This document shows, piece after piece, positions 16,840 to 25,323 of a stretch of DNA of 50,426 nucleotides. A program made the translations under genes and the position numbers. The notes under the pieces are model-generated. The model was not told the DNA's origin, ran no database searches, and worked only from the letters and a program-made list of their open reading frames with translations. Where the stretch lies: contig JAJEBR010000063.1 of NCBI GenBank assembly GCA_022822445.1, positions 1-50,426 on the forward strand, in the 5' to 3' direction. Source of the stretch: Gemmatimonadota bacterium. Lineage in GTDB: Bacteria > Gemmatimonadota > Gemmatimonadetes > Longimicrobiales > Gaopeijiaceae. Each line of letters begins with the position of its first letter. Positions within the stretch are counted from its first letter, which is position 1.

Positions 16840-17937
16840 ATGACAAGCCGTCGCGATTTTCTGAAGACATCGGCCGGGGTCGGCGTGGGCGCCGCCGTCG
16901 GGATGGGATCGGCCGGGCCGCTTCTGGGCGCGCCGGCCATCCGCCGGAGCGTGGTCACGCCGGTGGCCGTGGGAAGCGGCAACGCACTCGAAGCCTCTGC
17001 CACCGCGATCGAGGTGGTCAACGGCGGTGGGGACACGCTCGACGGGGTCGTCCGGGGCGTGAACATCGTGGAGCGCGATCCGGGGGATTCCTCGGTCGGG
17101 TACGGTGGACTGCCCAACCTGGACGGGGTGGTCCAGCTCGATTCCTCGGTGATGCACGGACCGAGCCGGGGCGCGGGGGCGGTCGCCTGCCTCGAGGGCA
17201 TCAAGACGCCTTCCAGCGTGGCGATGGACGTGATGCGCTACACCGACCATGTGCTCCTCGTCGGGAAGGGCGCGCAGCGCTTCGCAGTGTCGATGGGCCA
17301 CCAGATCGAGGACCTGCTCACCGAGCGTTCGCGCCGCAGGTGGATCGAGTGGCGCGCCAGGATGAGCGACAGGGACGACTACCTGGTGCCGGACACCACC
17401 GGGCCGGGTGGCGAGCCGTTCGAGGACGAGGAGGCGTACGGACTCGGCATCCTCGATTCGCACGACGGCGTGCGCCCGCAGGGGACGATCAACTGCAACG
17501 TCATCAGCCGGGACGGCGACATCTCCGGCGTGACCACCACGTCGGGTCTGGCGTGGAAGGTGCCGGGCCGGGTCGGCGACTCCCCCATCGTGGGCGCCGG
17601 ACTCTACGTTGACAACGACGTGGGCGCGTGCGGATCCACCGGGCGGGGCGAAGCCGTGATCAAGACATGCGGATCGCACACTGTCGTCGAGATGATGCGC
17701 GCGGGGATGTCCCCCACCGACGCCTGTCTGGAGGCACTCCGGCGCATCGTGACCTTCACCGCCGAGCCCAGGCTCCGCAACGAACGCGGCCTGCCCAGCT
17801 TCAACGTCAACTACTACGCCGTGAACAAGAACGGCGAGTACGGCGGGGCGGCGATCTGGTCCGGAGCGAGGTTCGCGGTGTGTGTCGACGGCGAAGCGCG
17901 CCGCGAGGATTCGGCCTATCTGCACGAGAGATCGTGA
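16840..17937 (+). CDS. Glycosylasparaginase / isoaspartyl peptidase family (Ntn hydrolase, T2), Tat-exported
   Basis: A 365-residue N-terminal-nucleophile hydrolase. The N-terminus has a twin-arginine signal (SRRDFLKTSAGV). Family features include SSVGYGGLPN, and TTTSGLAWKVPGRVGDSPIVG after the processing site. The expected self-cleavage is before Thr216 in QGTIN, which becomes the nucleophile, and CGSTGRGE supplies later active-site residues. Members cleave N4-(N-acetylglucosaminyl)-asparagine or beta-aspartyl peptides; the glycosylasparaginase branch is the closer match because of the KxPGRVGDSPI stretch. AAGGAGA ends about six bases before the ATG. With the other exported Ntn and amide hydrolases in the first 7 kb it suggests scavenging of peptide or glycopeptide material. 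Confidence 0.87.
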   Translation: MTSRRDFLKTSAGVGVGAAVGMGSAGPLLGAPAIRRSVVTPVAVGSGNALEASATAIEVVNGGGDTLDGVVRGVNIVERDPGDSSVGYGGLPNLDGVVQLDSSVMHGPSRGAGAVACLEGIKTPSSVAMDVMRYTDHVLLVGKGAQRFAVSMGHQIEDLLTERSRRRWIEWRARMSDRDDYLVPDTTGPGGEPFEDEEAYGLGILDSHDGVRPQGTINCNVISRDGDISGVTTTSGLAWKVPGRVGDSPIVGAGLYVDNDVGACGSTGRGEAVIKTCGSHTVVEMMRAGMSPTDACLEALRRIVTFTAEPRLRNERGLPSFNVNYYAVNKNGEYGGAAIWSGARFAVCVDGEARREDSAYLHERS

Positions 17938-18032
17938 CTCCCGGCAGCACGCGGATGGGTTCGGCGTCGCAGCGGGTGTCCGTGGACATACCCCCGGTCA
18001 GCACCGGGAGAGGCGAAGAAAAGGACTGAGAG

Positions 18033-18422
18033 TTGAGCGGTTCCACGAAGCAGAAGACCGCAGCCGGCCCCGCGCGCGAGGGCTTCGGCGTCGAAGAGCT
18101 GGAGCAGACCCGGAAGATGGAACGCCTCCACTGCAGTGGACGCCAGGTTCCCTCCCCGATGGGCGGCTTCCTGATGGAACTCGGAGCGCGCCAGGAGGCG
18201 GACGGGACCAGCACCATCCTCTTCGAGTGCAAGACTTCCGCGCTCAGGTTCGAGCTGCCGCTCCGGATCAGCACGTGGAGGGAGCGGCGCAAGGTGAGGC
18301 TCCAGGCCGACGAGGGACTGGATCCGCTGTGCCCGCGTGGCGAACTGGGGCCGGCACTCGTCCGGCGTGGACGGGACTTCTTCTGTCCGCGCTGCAACAT
18401 CATGTTCGGGAGGGTCCCGTAG
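18033..18422 (+). CDS. Small cysteine-containing protein of unknown function
   Basis: A 129-residue protein that I cannot assign to a family. Cysteines appear as LHCSG, FECKT, LCPRG and the pair CPRC near the C-terminus (FFCPRCNIMFG), which looks like half of a zinc ribbon, so metal binding is possible. The start is TTG 18033 with AAGGA about ten bases upstream; no better start exists. It lies 95 bases after the glycosylasparaginase and 48 bases before the dehydrogenase gene, all on the plus strand, and could be co-transcribed with either. Confidence 0.55.
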   Translation: MSGSTKQKTAAGPAREGFGVEELEQTRKMERLHCSGRQVPSPMGGFLMELGARQEADGTSTILFECKTSALRFELPLRISTWRERRKVRLQADEGLDPLCPRGELGPALVRRGRDFFCPRCNIMFGRVP

Positions 18423-18470
18423 CGGAGCGGGGCCGGACCTCCACCTCCGGCCTCCGCGGGAAGCCCGGCC

Positions 18471-19547
18471 TTGCCCGGTAGCGGGCCGTCCGGGCGTCAG
18501 GGCCGCCTCGCGGTCATCGGTGGCGACGGGATCGGCCCCGAAGTGGTCGCGGTTGCCGCGGACGTCCTCGCGGCGGCCGCCCACCGGCACGGCCTCGACC
18601 TCACCCTGGACCGGTGGGACCTCAGCGCCGACCGCTACCTGCGCGACGGCGTCGCCATCACCGACGCCGAGCGCGACCGCCTGGTCCACGACTACGACGC
18701 CGCGCTGCTCGGCGCGCTGGGCGATCCCCGCGTCCCCGACCACGCCCACATCCGCGACATCCTGCTCGGCCTCCGCTTCCACGCCGACCTGTACGTCAAC
18801 TTCCGCCCCTGCAAGCTCCTCGTCCCGGCCCTGTCGCCGCTGCGCGACCCCGATCCCGCCACCGACATCGTCTTCTTCCGGGAGAACACGGAGGGGCTCT
18901 ACGCGGGGCTCGGCGGCCGCTTCAAGGCCGGCACCCCCGAGGAGGTCGCGACGCAGGAGAGCCTCAACACCTTCCACGGCGTGGAGCGCATCGTGCGGGC
19001 GGCCTTCGAGCACGCGGCGGCCACCGGCCGCAGGCGGGTCACCCTGGTGGACAAGGCGAACGCGCTGGTACACGAGGGTGCGCTCTGGCGGCGCGTCTTC
19101 GCCGAGGTGGGCGCCGGCTTCCCGGACATCGTCCAGGACGCCATGTACGTCGACGCGATGGCGATGGACCTGGTGCGCCGACCGCAGCGGTACGAAGTGG
19201 TGGTCACCTCCAACCTCTTCGGCGACATCCTCAGCGACCTGGGGGCGCAGGTCACGGGGGGGCTCGGGCTCGCCCCCTCCGGCAACATCAACCCGGGCAC
19301 CTGGGCGCTCTTCGAACCGGTGCACGGGTCGGCGCCCGACATCGCCGGCCAGGGCATCGCGAATCCGCTGGCGGCGGTGGGGTGCGTCGCGCTGGCGCTG
19401 GCGCACCTGGGAATGGCCGGGGCCGCCGCGGACGTCGACGCCTGCATCGTGGAGTCGCTGCGGGAGGGCGTCACCACGCCGGACCTGGGCGGAAGCGCCA
19501 CTACCGCCGACGTGGGGGACTGGATGGCCGCGCGGCTCCGCGATTAG
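18471..19547 (+). CDS. Isocitrate/isopropylmalate dehydrogenase family protein, LeuB-like
   Basis: A 358-residue beta-decarboxylating dehydrogenase. GDGIGPEV opens the fold, LYVNFRPCKL is the substrate-binding region, VDKANAL contributes the catalytic Lys, SNLFGDILSDLGAQVTGG holds the metal-binding aspartates, and FEPVHGSAPDIAGQ is the cofactor loop. LeuB oxidises 3-isopropylmalate in leucine synthesis; tartrate or homoisocitrate dehydrogenases share this layout, and no leuA, leuC or leuD gene is adjacent, so substrate is inferred. The start is TTG 18471, eleven residues before the conserved RLAVIGGDG; no ATG or GTG lies closer. Confidence 0.85.
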   Translation: MPGSGPSGRQGRLAVIGGDGIGPEVVAVAADVLAAAAHRHGLDLTLDRWDLSADRYLRDGVAITDAERDRLVHDYDAALLGALGDPRVPDHAHIRDILLGLRFHADLYVNFRPCKLLVPALSPLRDPDPATDIVFFRENTEGLYAGLGGRFKAGTPEEVATQESLNTFHGVERIVRAAFEHAAATGRRRVTLVDKANALVHEGALWRRVFAEVGAGFPDIVQDAMYVDAMAMDLVRRPQRYEVVVTSNLFGDILSDLGAQVTGGLGLAPSGNINPGTWALFEPVHGSAPDIAGQGIANPLAAVGCVALALAHLGMAGAAADVDACIVESLREGVTTPDLGGSATTADVGDWMAARLRD

Positions 19548-19701
19548 CCCGTGGGCGTCGTCGCCAGCGGAAGGGAGCGGGAACTCTCCGGGGCCTGTTA
19601 GTTTTCACGTCGCGCCCGAGGCCGGCACGCGGGCCCCGCAGGATCCGGGCGCCGCTCTTCATGAACCACGACAACGACTCGGACAGGATCCGGGAGGATA
19701 C

Positions 19702-20907
19702 ATGGGAACGCAGGGCTTCGACAGGGAGGTGGTCTTCCTTTCCGGGAAGCGCACCCCGTTCGGCACCTTCGGCGGTTCGCTGAAGGACTTCACCGCGACG
19801 GATCTCGGGGTGCTGTCGGCCGAGGCGGCGCTGGAATCGGCGGGCGTCGAGCCGTCCGCCGTGGGCCACGTCTTCTACGGCAACGCGCTGCAGACCTCCG
19901 CCGATGCCATCTACCTGGCGCGGCATGTGGGGCTGCGGGCCGGCGTGCCCCGGGAGGCCGGCGCCCTGACCGTCAACCGGCTGTGCGGCTCCGGCTTCCA
20001 GGCGATCGTCTCGGGCGCTCAGGAGATCCTGCTGGGCGGCACCGAGGTGGCGCTCTGCGGCGGCACCGAGTCGATGAGCCAGGCGCCGCACGTTGTGCGC
20101 GGGGCGCGCTGGGGGGACCTCCGCCTCGGCCCGGCCGGGAAGGGGTTCGAGGACTCGCTGTGGGAGGCTCTGCTCGATTCGCACTGCGACCTCACGATGG
20201 CGCAGACGGCCGAGGGTCTGGCGGAGAAGTACGCAGTGACCCGCGAGGAGGCCGACCAGGTGGCGGTGAACAGCCAGCGGAGGGCGAAGGCCGCCTGGGA
20301 TGCCGGCCGCTACGACGCCGAGGTCGCGCCGGTCACCGTGCGTACCCGCAAGGGCGAGCGCCGTTTCGCGGCGGACGAGCACATGCGCCCCGATACCACG
20401 ATTGAAGGACTCGCCCGGCTTCGTCCGTATTTCAGGAAGGACGGTCTGGTGACCGCCGGGAACGCCAGCGGGATCGGGGACGGGGCTGCGTCGGTGGTGA
20501 TCGCGGACCGGAGGTGGGCTGATGCCAGCGGCGCGGAGCCGATCGGCCGCCTGGTGTCGTGGGGCTTCGCCGGAGTGGACCCGGCCATCATGGGGATCGG
20601 GCCCGCGCCGGCGGCCCGCAAGGCGATGGCGAGGGTCGGACTCACGCTCGAGGACATGGACCTGGTCGAGATCAACGAGGCGTTCGCCGCGCAGTACAAG
20701 TCGGTCGAGAAGGAACTCGGACTCGATCCCGAACGTACCAACGTCAACGGGGGAGCGATCGCCATCACGCACCCGCTCGCGGCCTCCGGCGCCAGAATCA
20801 CGCTGCACCTCCTCCACGAGCTGCGGCGCCGCGGGGCGCGCTACGGACTCGGCGCGGCCTGCATCGGCGGGGGGCAGGGCGGCGCCGTGGTCGTCGAGGC
20901 TTGCTGA
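19702..20907 (+). CDS. Acetyl-CoA C-acyltransferase (thiolase)
   Basis: A 401-residue thiolase catalysing condensation or thiolytic cleavage of acyl-CoA. The nucleophile Cys95 lies in NRLCGSGFQ, the second-site His357 in AITHPLAASGAR, and the acid/base Cys387 in AACIGGGQG. ATG 19702 has GGGAGG eight to nine bases upstream and starts right before the conserved REVVFLSGKRTPFG. The open frame extends upstream through the dehydrogenase gene but only as a shadow. The 3-hydroxyacyl-CoA dehydrogenase lies 1 kb downstream on the same strand, with one membrane-protein gene between. Together they would run short-chain beta-oxidation or hydroxybutyrate formation. Confidence 0.93.
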   Translation: MGTQGFDREVVFLSGKRTPFGTFGGSLKDFTATDLGVLSAEAALESAGVEPSAVGHVFYGNALQTSADAIYLARHVGLRAGVPREAGALTVNRLCGSGFQAIVSGAQEILLGGTEVALCGGTESMSQAPHVVRGARWGDLRLGPAGKGFEDSLWEALLDSHCDLTMAQTAEGLAEKYAVTREEADQVAVNSQRRAKAAWDAGRYDAEVAPVTVRTRKGERRFAADEHMRPDTTIEGLARLRPYFRKDGLVTAGNASGIGDGAASVVIADRRWADASGAEPIGRLVSWGFAGVDPAIMGIGPAPAARKAMARVGLTLEDMDLVEINEAFAAQYKSVEKELGLDPERTNVNGGAIAITHPLAASGARITLHLLHELRRRGARYGLGAACIGGGQGGAVVVEAC

Positions 20908-21012
20908 GCTGTCCGTGGACGATCCCCGCGCGGCACCGAGGGCGGCGAGACGCCGGGCTGGCAGGGCGCGACGAAGGCGGTGCGGCGCGGTGAACGGTGG
21001 GCGGAGGCACCG

Positions 21013-21864
21013 ATGAGCGGCAAGCGGGCGATATCGCGGCGGGACTTCGACCAGGTGATGCGCCGTGCGTCGGAGCTCGCCGAGTCGGAGCCCGGTGGTG
21101 CCGAGGGGGAGTTCAGCGATACCGAGGTGCTGCGCATCGGGCGGGAGGCCGGGCTGGCGGAGCACCACGTGCGCAGAGCGCTGACGGAGCTTCGCACGGG
21201 GGGTGGCCGCGCACTCCGGCGGAGGAGCGGGATACACGAACTGATCGCGCCGGGCGAGGTGCGGGGGAGCCGGGCGGTGGGGCGGCCGCGGCGGGCCGTG
21301 CGCCGGGAACTCGACGAGTTCCTGGCCGGGGGGCAGCTGCTGCAGCGGGTGCGCCGCCGGGACGATCTGCTCCAGTACCGTCCCGCGATCGACTGGGCGT
21401 CGCGGGTTGCGCGGGCCGCGAGCTCGACCTCCCGGCAACACTACGTGGCGGCCTCGCGGCTGGTGGAGGTGCGGCTCGACGAACTCCCCGACGGGGCCAC
21501 GCAGGTGGACATCCTGGTCGATCCGGGGATCACCGGCGACTACCGCGGCAGGGCAGTCCTGGGCGGTGGAATCATAGGGCTGGCGGCAGGGTACGGCACG
21601 GCCGCCGCCCTCGCCTCGGTGTTTTCGCTGGCGGCTGCGGCCGTGGGCGGTCTTATCCTGGGAAGTGCGGCGGTCTTCGGCATCGCGGTGCTGGCCGGGC
21701 GGGCGTTCCAGCGACGGCTCCGTGAGATACACCTGGAGGTGGAGGGCATCCTCGACGGGCTCGAAGACTCCAGGGGATTGGAGCCGCCCCCACCGGCGTG
21801 GCGAAGGTGGGTCCGGCGGCACTTCCACGGGGTTGCCCGGGAGATGATGAGCAGGGATCGCTGA
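21013..21864 (+). CDS. Predicted membrane protein of unknown function
   Basis: A 283-residue protein. The first half is basic and soluble, with SDTEVLRIGREAGLAEHHVRRALTEL resembling a small helix-turn-helix. The second half has one long or two close hydrophobic helices around residues 183-228 (VLGGGIIGLAAGYGT and AAAAVGGLILGSAAVFGIAVLAG), then a charged amphipathic tail. I know of no named family. ATG 21013 has GGAGG five bases upstream; an open frame to 20980 is less likely. Between the thiolase and the hydroxyacyl-CoA dehydrogenase it may be part of their transcript, but nothing in the protein suggests fatty-acid metabolism. Confidence 0.65.
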   Translation: MSGKRAISRRDFDQVMRRASELAESEPGGAEGEFSDTEVLRIGREAGLAEHHVRRALTELRTGGGRALRRRSGIHELIAPGEVRGSRAVGRPRRAVRRELDEFLAGGQLLQRVRRRDDLLQYRPAIDWASRVARAASSTSRQHYVAASRLVEVRLDELPDGATQVDILVDPGITGDYRGRAVLGGGIIGLAAGYGTAAALASVFSLAAAAVGGLILGSAAVFGIAVLAGRAFQRRLREIHLEVEGILDGLEDSRGLEPPPPAWRRWVRRHFHGVAREMMSRDR

Positions 21865-21963
21865 GCACAGGGGGGCATTGCAGGGGCCTGCCCCGAGGGG
21901 TCTCGGCTGTGCGTCGGGTCCTCAACATGAAAAGCCGATCAACAGCAAGGGAGGAGATCTGAA

Positions 21964-22842
21964 TTGGAGATCAGGAGAGTGGGTGTGGCCGGGTGCGGCC
22001 TGATGGGCAGCGGGATTGCCGAGGTCGCGGCGAAGGCGGGATTGGATGTAGTCGTGCGGGAAATCGGCGAAGAGGCTCTCGAGGCGGGGCGCGCCAGGGT
22101 GGTGAAATCGCTGGAGCGGGCGGTCGCCAGAGGCAAGCTCGATCCGTCGGACCGGGACGATGCCCTGTCGCGGATCACCTATACCACATCCCTCGACGAT
22201 CTCGCCGACCGGGACCTCGTGATCGAGGCCATCATCGAGTCGCTCGATGCCAAGAACGAGCTGTTCGCCTGCCTCGACGGCGTCTGTCCGGACGAGACCA
22301 TCTTCGCATCGAACACCAGTTCCCTGACCGTCACGGACATGGCGGCGGCAACGTCACGCCCGGATCGCTTCGTGGGGCTCCACTTCTTCAACCCGGTTCC
22401 GGTCATGAAGCTGGTCGAGGTGGTGCGCACGATCGTGACGAGCCGGGAGACCTTCGACGCGGCCCGCGACTTCGCCCGCCGCATCGGCAAGGTCCCCATT
22501 GCGGCGCGCGACAACTCGGGCTTCGTCGTGAACCTGCTCCTGGTCCCCTACATGCTGGACGCGATCCGCCAGCTCGAACGCGGCGTCGCCACCGTAGAGG
22601 ACATCGACACGGCGATGACGCTGGGGTGCGGATACCCGATGGGGCCGTTCACCCTCTGTGATTTCGTCGGGCTCGACACCCTCTGCCAGGTCGCCGAGAT
22701 CATGTACGACGAGTACCGGGAGGAGCGCTACGCCCCTCCTCCGCTCCTGAGGCGGCTGGTCACGATGGGAAGGTACGGACGCAAGACGGGGGCGGGATTC
22801 TACGACTGGACACCGGAGGGACCGGTCGCACTGAAGGTGTGA
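21964..22842 (+). CDS. 3-hydroxyacyl-CoA (3-hydroxybutyryl-CoA) dehydrogenase
   Basis: A 292-residue NAD(P)-dependent enzyme interconverting 3-hydroxyacyl-CoA and 3-ketoacyl-CoA. It has the Rossmann motif VAGCGLMGSGIAE, SNTSSL, the catalytic GLHFFNPVPVMKLVEVV and, after the linker, the C-terminal dimerisation domain with GYPMGPFTLCDFVGLDT. The single-domain length matches 3-hydroxybutyryl-CoA dehydrogenase rather than the large FadB fusion. The start is TTG 21964, supported by GGGAGGAG eight to fifteen bases before it. It would work with the thiolase upstream and with the enoyl-CoA hydratase at 27033. Confidence 0.92.
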   Translation: MEIRRVGVAGCGLMGSGIAEVAAKAGLDVVVREIGEEALEAGRARVVKSLERAVARGKLDPSDRDDALSRITYTTSLDDLADRDLVIEAIIESLDAKNELFACLDGVCPDETIFASNTSSLTVTDMAAATSRPDRFVGLHFFNPVPVMKLVEVVRTIVTSRETFDAARDFARRIGKVPIAARDNSGFVVNLLLVPYMLDAIRQLERGVATVEDIDTAMTLGCGYPMGPFTLCDFVGLDTLCQVAEIMYDEYREERYAPPPLLRRLVTMGRYGRKTGAGFYDWTPEGPVALKV

Positions 22843-22869
22843 CGCTACCGGGCCGGAACGGCGCGGAAA

Positions 22870-23073
22870 CTACCGGCGACCGCGCCTCTGGCGCCTGCGC
22901 TCCCGGCGAATCGCCGCCTCCCTCTTTCGCTTCCTCTGAGCGCTCGGCTTCTCGTAGAAGCGACGCTTGCGCAGTTCCGAATAGAGGCCCGAGCGCTGCA
23001 CCTTGCGCTTGAACCTGCGAAGAGCCCGTTCCAGGCTCTCGTTCTCTTTGACGAATACTTCCAACCGGATCAC
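22870..23073 (-). CDS. rpsU: 30S ribosomal protein S21
   Basis: A 67-residue, very basic protein: [20 protein letters not shown] at the N-terminus, then [17 protein letters not shown] and an Arg-rich tail, as in bS21. It binds the 30S platform near the 3' end of 16S rRNA and helps base-pairing with messages. The GTG start at 23073 gives the standard beginning. It is monocistronic here, convergent with the dehydrogenase gene. Confidence 0.95.
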   Translation of the reverse strand: MIRLEVFVKENESLERALRRFKRKVQRSGLYSELRKRRFYEKPSAQRKRKREAAIRRERRRQRRGRR

Positions 23074-23421
23074 CCCGCTGAGGTCCCGCGTTGTCGATGG
23101 TGGAGAACTCCGGGTGTCCGGCCCCAGGCCGCAACCGCGACCGGGCCCGGTCCCCGGAGACTCCGAAACGAACGCTAATGATAGAACCGGTCCCCCGATG
23201 CGACAAGCGGTCGGCCGCGATTCGGGTCAGGGGATCGCCGGCGGGACCGGGGCGGCAGAGGCGTCCCGACCCCCCCGGCTTGCGGCCCGGGTAAACAAAT
23301 GCTTATCATTTGGACCCCCTGGCAGCCGGGGGTGGATCGTCGACTGGATCCCGATGGCGAATCCACCAGCGCGTTGCCGGCCAGCCGGTGGCGACGACTC
23401 CGCACCCAAACGGAGCTGAAC
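23074..23421. promoter_or_regulatory. Divergent region between rpsU and an unknown gene
   Basis: This 348-base gap lies between a minus-strand and a plus-strand gene. Toward the right a plausible promoter is TTGCGG at 23280-23285 and TATCAT at 23304-23309, 18 bases apart, in the only AT-rich patch (GTAAACAAATGCTTATCATT). GGAG at 23412-23415 precedes ATG 23422. Another in-frame ATG at 23299 overlaps the -10 box and is therefore less likely to be used. No small RNA or terminator was recognised. Confidence 0.4.
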
Positions 23422-24309
23422 ATGCAGCGCGTGACCACCACGGAAAGCCGCCCCGACGCCCTGGCCGATGTGCCGGGCATCTGCGACCTGCCGTTGACCC
23501 GGGCAGTGGTCCAGTACCGCGACGCACACGAGCTTCACCACCCCGGCGGCCACATCCGCGACATCGGACTCGCGGTGGTCCTTGCGGGACGGTTTGCCTC
23601 ATCCGTGCGGGCCGTGGATCTGGGGTCCGCGGAGGTCAAGTATCTGAACCTGACCACCGAACTCGTGATCCTCGATTGGGTCTACGATCCCACCCTGGCC
23701 CATCTGCACGCGCTCAGCGAGGCGCGGGAGAAGCACCCCGCACGCAATGCGCAGTTGCGCCGTTTCTGCTTCGATCTGGCGTTGCGCGTCCTCAACCGGA
23801 GGGGCTTTTCGCCGCTCACGCGCCCCATACTGCTCCGGATCGGCTTCCGGGACCTCTGCAGGGACCTGGACCTGCACGAGAGCACGGTGGTGCGGATCGT
23901 GACGGCTCCCGGCGTGATCACCAGAGTCCACCTCGACTACGAGGCGAACTCCCTGGTATTCACGACCCCGGAGCGCGGGAGCGCCAGCGGATTGGGGCTC
24001 GCGCTCCGGGAGGCCTTCGGAACGATCCCGGTGGCAGGGTCGTCGCCAGCGGGCGGGGAACCCTGCAAGGTCCACCAGGTCCGGTTCGGCGTTCCGGTCA
24101 TCTTCAGTGAGGTGCTCGGCAGCCTGCAGGTGATGCGCCGGGGCCTGGGCCGTCTCGTGGCGCGCTTCGAACCGGAGAGGTTCGGGACGGTCGCCGGGCT
24201 GACGACGACCTTCGGGGAGCGGGCGACCCTCGGCCGGCTGAACTTTGGAGAGGCGGGCTTCGGGGGTGTCCCCCCGGATTTCGACGCCACGGCGTTGTCG
24301 GTGCACTGA
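23422..24309 (+). CDS. Protein of unknown function, first gene of a two-gene module
   Basis: A 295-residue soluble protein that I do not recognise. It is rich in Leu, Arg and Val with no signal peptide or membrane segment. The middle (about residues 125-175) has a helix-turn-helix look: LRRFCFDLALRVLNRRG, then FRDLCRDLDLHESTVVRIV, so nucleic-acid binding is possible. ATG 23422 with GGAG six bases upstream was chosen; ATG 23299 would add 41 residues of low quality. The next unknown gene follows after 18 bases, so the two are probably translated from one message. There is no repeat, transposase or integrase immediately beside them. Confidence 0.6.
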   Translation: MQRVTTTESRPDALADVPGICDLPLTRAVVQYRDAHELHHPGGHIRDIGLAVVLAGRFASSVRAVDLGSAEVKYLNLTTELVILDWVYDPTLAHLHALSEAREKHPARNAQLRRFCFDLALRVLNRRGFSPLTRPILLRIGFRDLCRDLDLHESTVVRIVTAPGVITRVHLDYEANSLVFTTPERGSASGLGLALREAFGTIPVAGSSPAGGEPCKVHQVRFGVPVIFSEVLGSLQVMRRGLGRLVARFEPERFGTVAGLTTTFGERATLGRLNFGEAGFGGVPPDFDATALSVH

Positions 24310-24327
24310 GGAGGAGCGGCGGAAGAG

Positions 24328-24915
24328 ATGGGCGAACAGGCCTGGACGCAGAGCTGGAAGGCACCCCGGGATCACCCGGCGGAAACGACGGAGGTGCTTT
24401 ACCTGAAGTATCACGGGTATCGCCGTCGCCAGGCCGCTCGCCTTCTCCAGGTCATGCCGCGCGAGGCGGTGCGCGAACTCTACGGCGAAGCCCGCGAGTG
24501 GGCGCAGGCGCGCGGCCTGCACGACATCCAGGATCCGATGGCCACTCTGGTCCGCTTCGCCGAACACCTGCTGCCGCTTCCACCCTTCGAGGTCTGGCTC
24601 GCGGACAGGGAGCGGTTTCCGCTCTGCCACATCGAGGACTCCAACGAAGCTCCGCATGCGGCGAGCGTGGGTCAGCCGGGCAGGCTGGAGGACCGACACT
24701 TCAACTATGCGGGACGTTCGTGGACCGTATCGCTGCACGTCTTCCGCGATGGTGCCGTCTGGCGCGGGTTCCTCCGTTTTCGGCAGCGGGGGGGCACGAG
24801 GCGCTATCACACGGCCAACATCTTCCTCGAGGAAACCGCCAGGGAGGTGCAACGGAGGTTCAGGGAGTTCGACCGCGCCACGTTGGGGGCGTTCCTGCGG
24901 TCCGTTTTACCCTGA
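24328..24915 (+). CDS. Protein of unknown function, second gene of a two-gene module
   Basis: A 195-residue soluble protein without recognisable family. Aromatic and basic residues are frequent: LKYHGYRRRQAARLL, EAREWAQARGLHD, then a predicted beta-rich part with RSWTVSLHVFRDGAVWRGFLRFRQRGG and RRYHTANIFLEETAREVQ, ending in a helix. The balance resembles DNA- or RNA-associated accessory proteins, but that is only an impression. The start has a purine-rich GAGGAGGAG about 12 bases upstream. It ends at the edge of a 400-base AT-richer gap. Confidence 0.6.
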   Translation: MGEQAWTQSWKAPRDHPAETTEVLYLKYHGYRRRQAARLLQVMPREAVRELYGEAREWAQARGLHDIQDPMATLVRFAEHLLPLPPFEVWLADRERFPLCHIEDSNEAPHAASVGQPGRLEDRHFNYAGRSWTVSLHVFRDGAVWRGFLRFRQRGGTRRYHTANIFLEETAREVQRRFREFDRATLGAFLRSVLP

Positions 24916-25120
24916 AATCGCCCGCGTGGCGGCCTTCGCGGGGTCGATCCGAGAATCTGCATTTTTTGACAAAAATATGTTTTTGCCGCACCCATTCGGC
25001 GAGCGGACCCAGGTCCCGCCAACTGCTTATCAGATTGCCACTTACGCCGGTATCGGAACGGTAACGGACGGACCTCGATCTGACTCGGAAACAAGTGGAT
25101 TATTCAATCGTGTATTTTTC

Positions 25121-25147
25121 CTAAGTCATTGTCCTATAAAGACTTAG
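25121..25147 (+). repeat. Inverted repeat CTAAGTC / GACTTAG
   Basis: Perfect seven-base arms with a 13-base AT-rich loop. It lies about 200 bases after the unknown two-gene module. No U-tract follows, so it is a weak terminator candidate; an operator is equally possible. Confidence 0.4.
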
Positions 25148-25286
25148 TTGATTCGAGCCCCGGCCGGCCCCTTCCTTGCCTGCCGCGCGGGTGGCGCATA
25201 CTGTTAGTGTCCGTCTGCGAATCGGCCCTCTGTGATCGGAATCCGAGTTGATCATTCCCATCCCGGGTTTCGCGTGCGGATGATTT

Positions 25287-25314
25287 TTGGAGAAAATCGC
25301 ACCTCTAATTATAC
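25287..25314 (+). promoter_or_regulatory. Promoter for the small gene at 25324
   Basis: TTGGAG (25287-25292) and TTATAC (25309-25314) are spaced by 16 bases. Transcription would begin near 25321, only a few bases before ATG 25324, so the message may be leaderless or have a very short leader; ATG 25336 would give a leader of about 15 bases. Confidence 0.5.
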
Positions 25315-25323
25315 GAGCCAGGG

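Larger units (their letters stand above)
24916..25323. other. AT-richer gap without a gene
   Basis: This 408-base stretch is noticeably lower in GC than the window. It has no convincing open frame. An inverted repeat, CTAAGTC at 25121-25127 with GACTTAG at 25141-25147, encloses a 13-base loop. TTGGAG (25287-25292) and TTATAC (25309-25314) form a likely promoter close to the next gene. GTTAGTGT occurs near 25203-25210 and again near 25738-25745 in front of another gene. Its composition suggests acquired or regulatory DNA. Confidence 0.5.
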
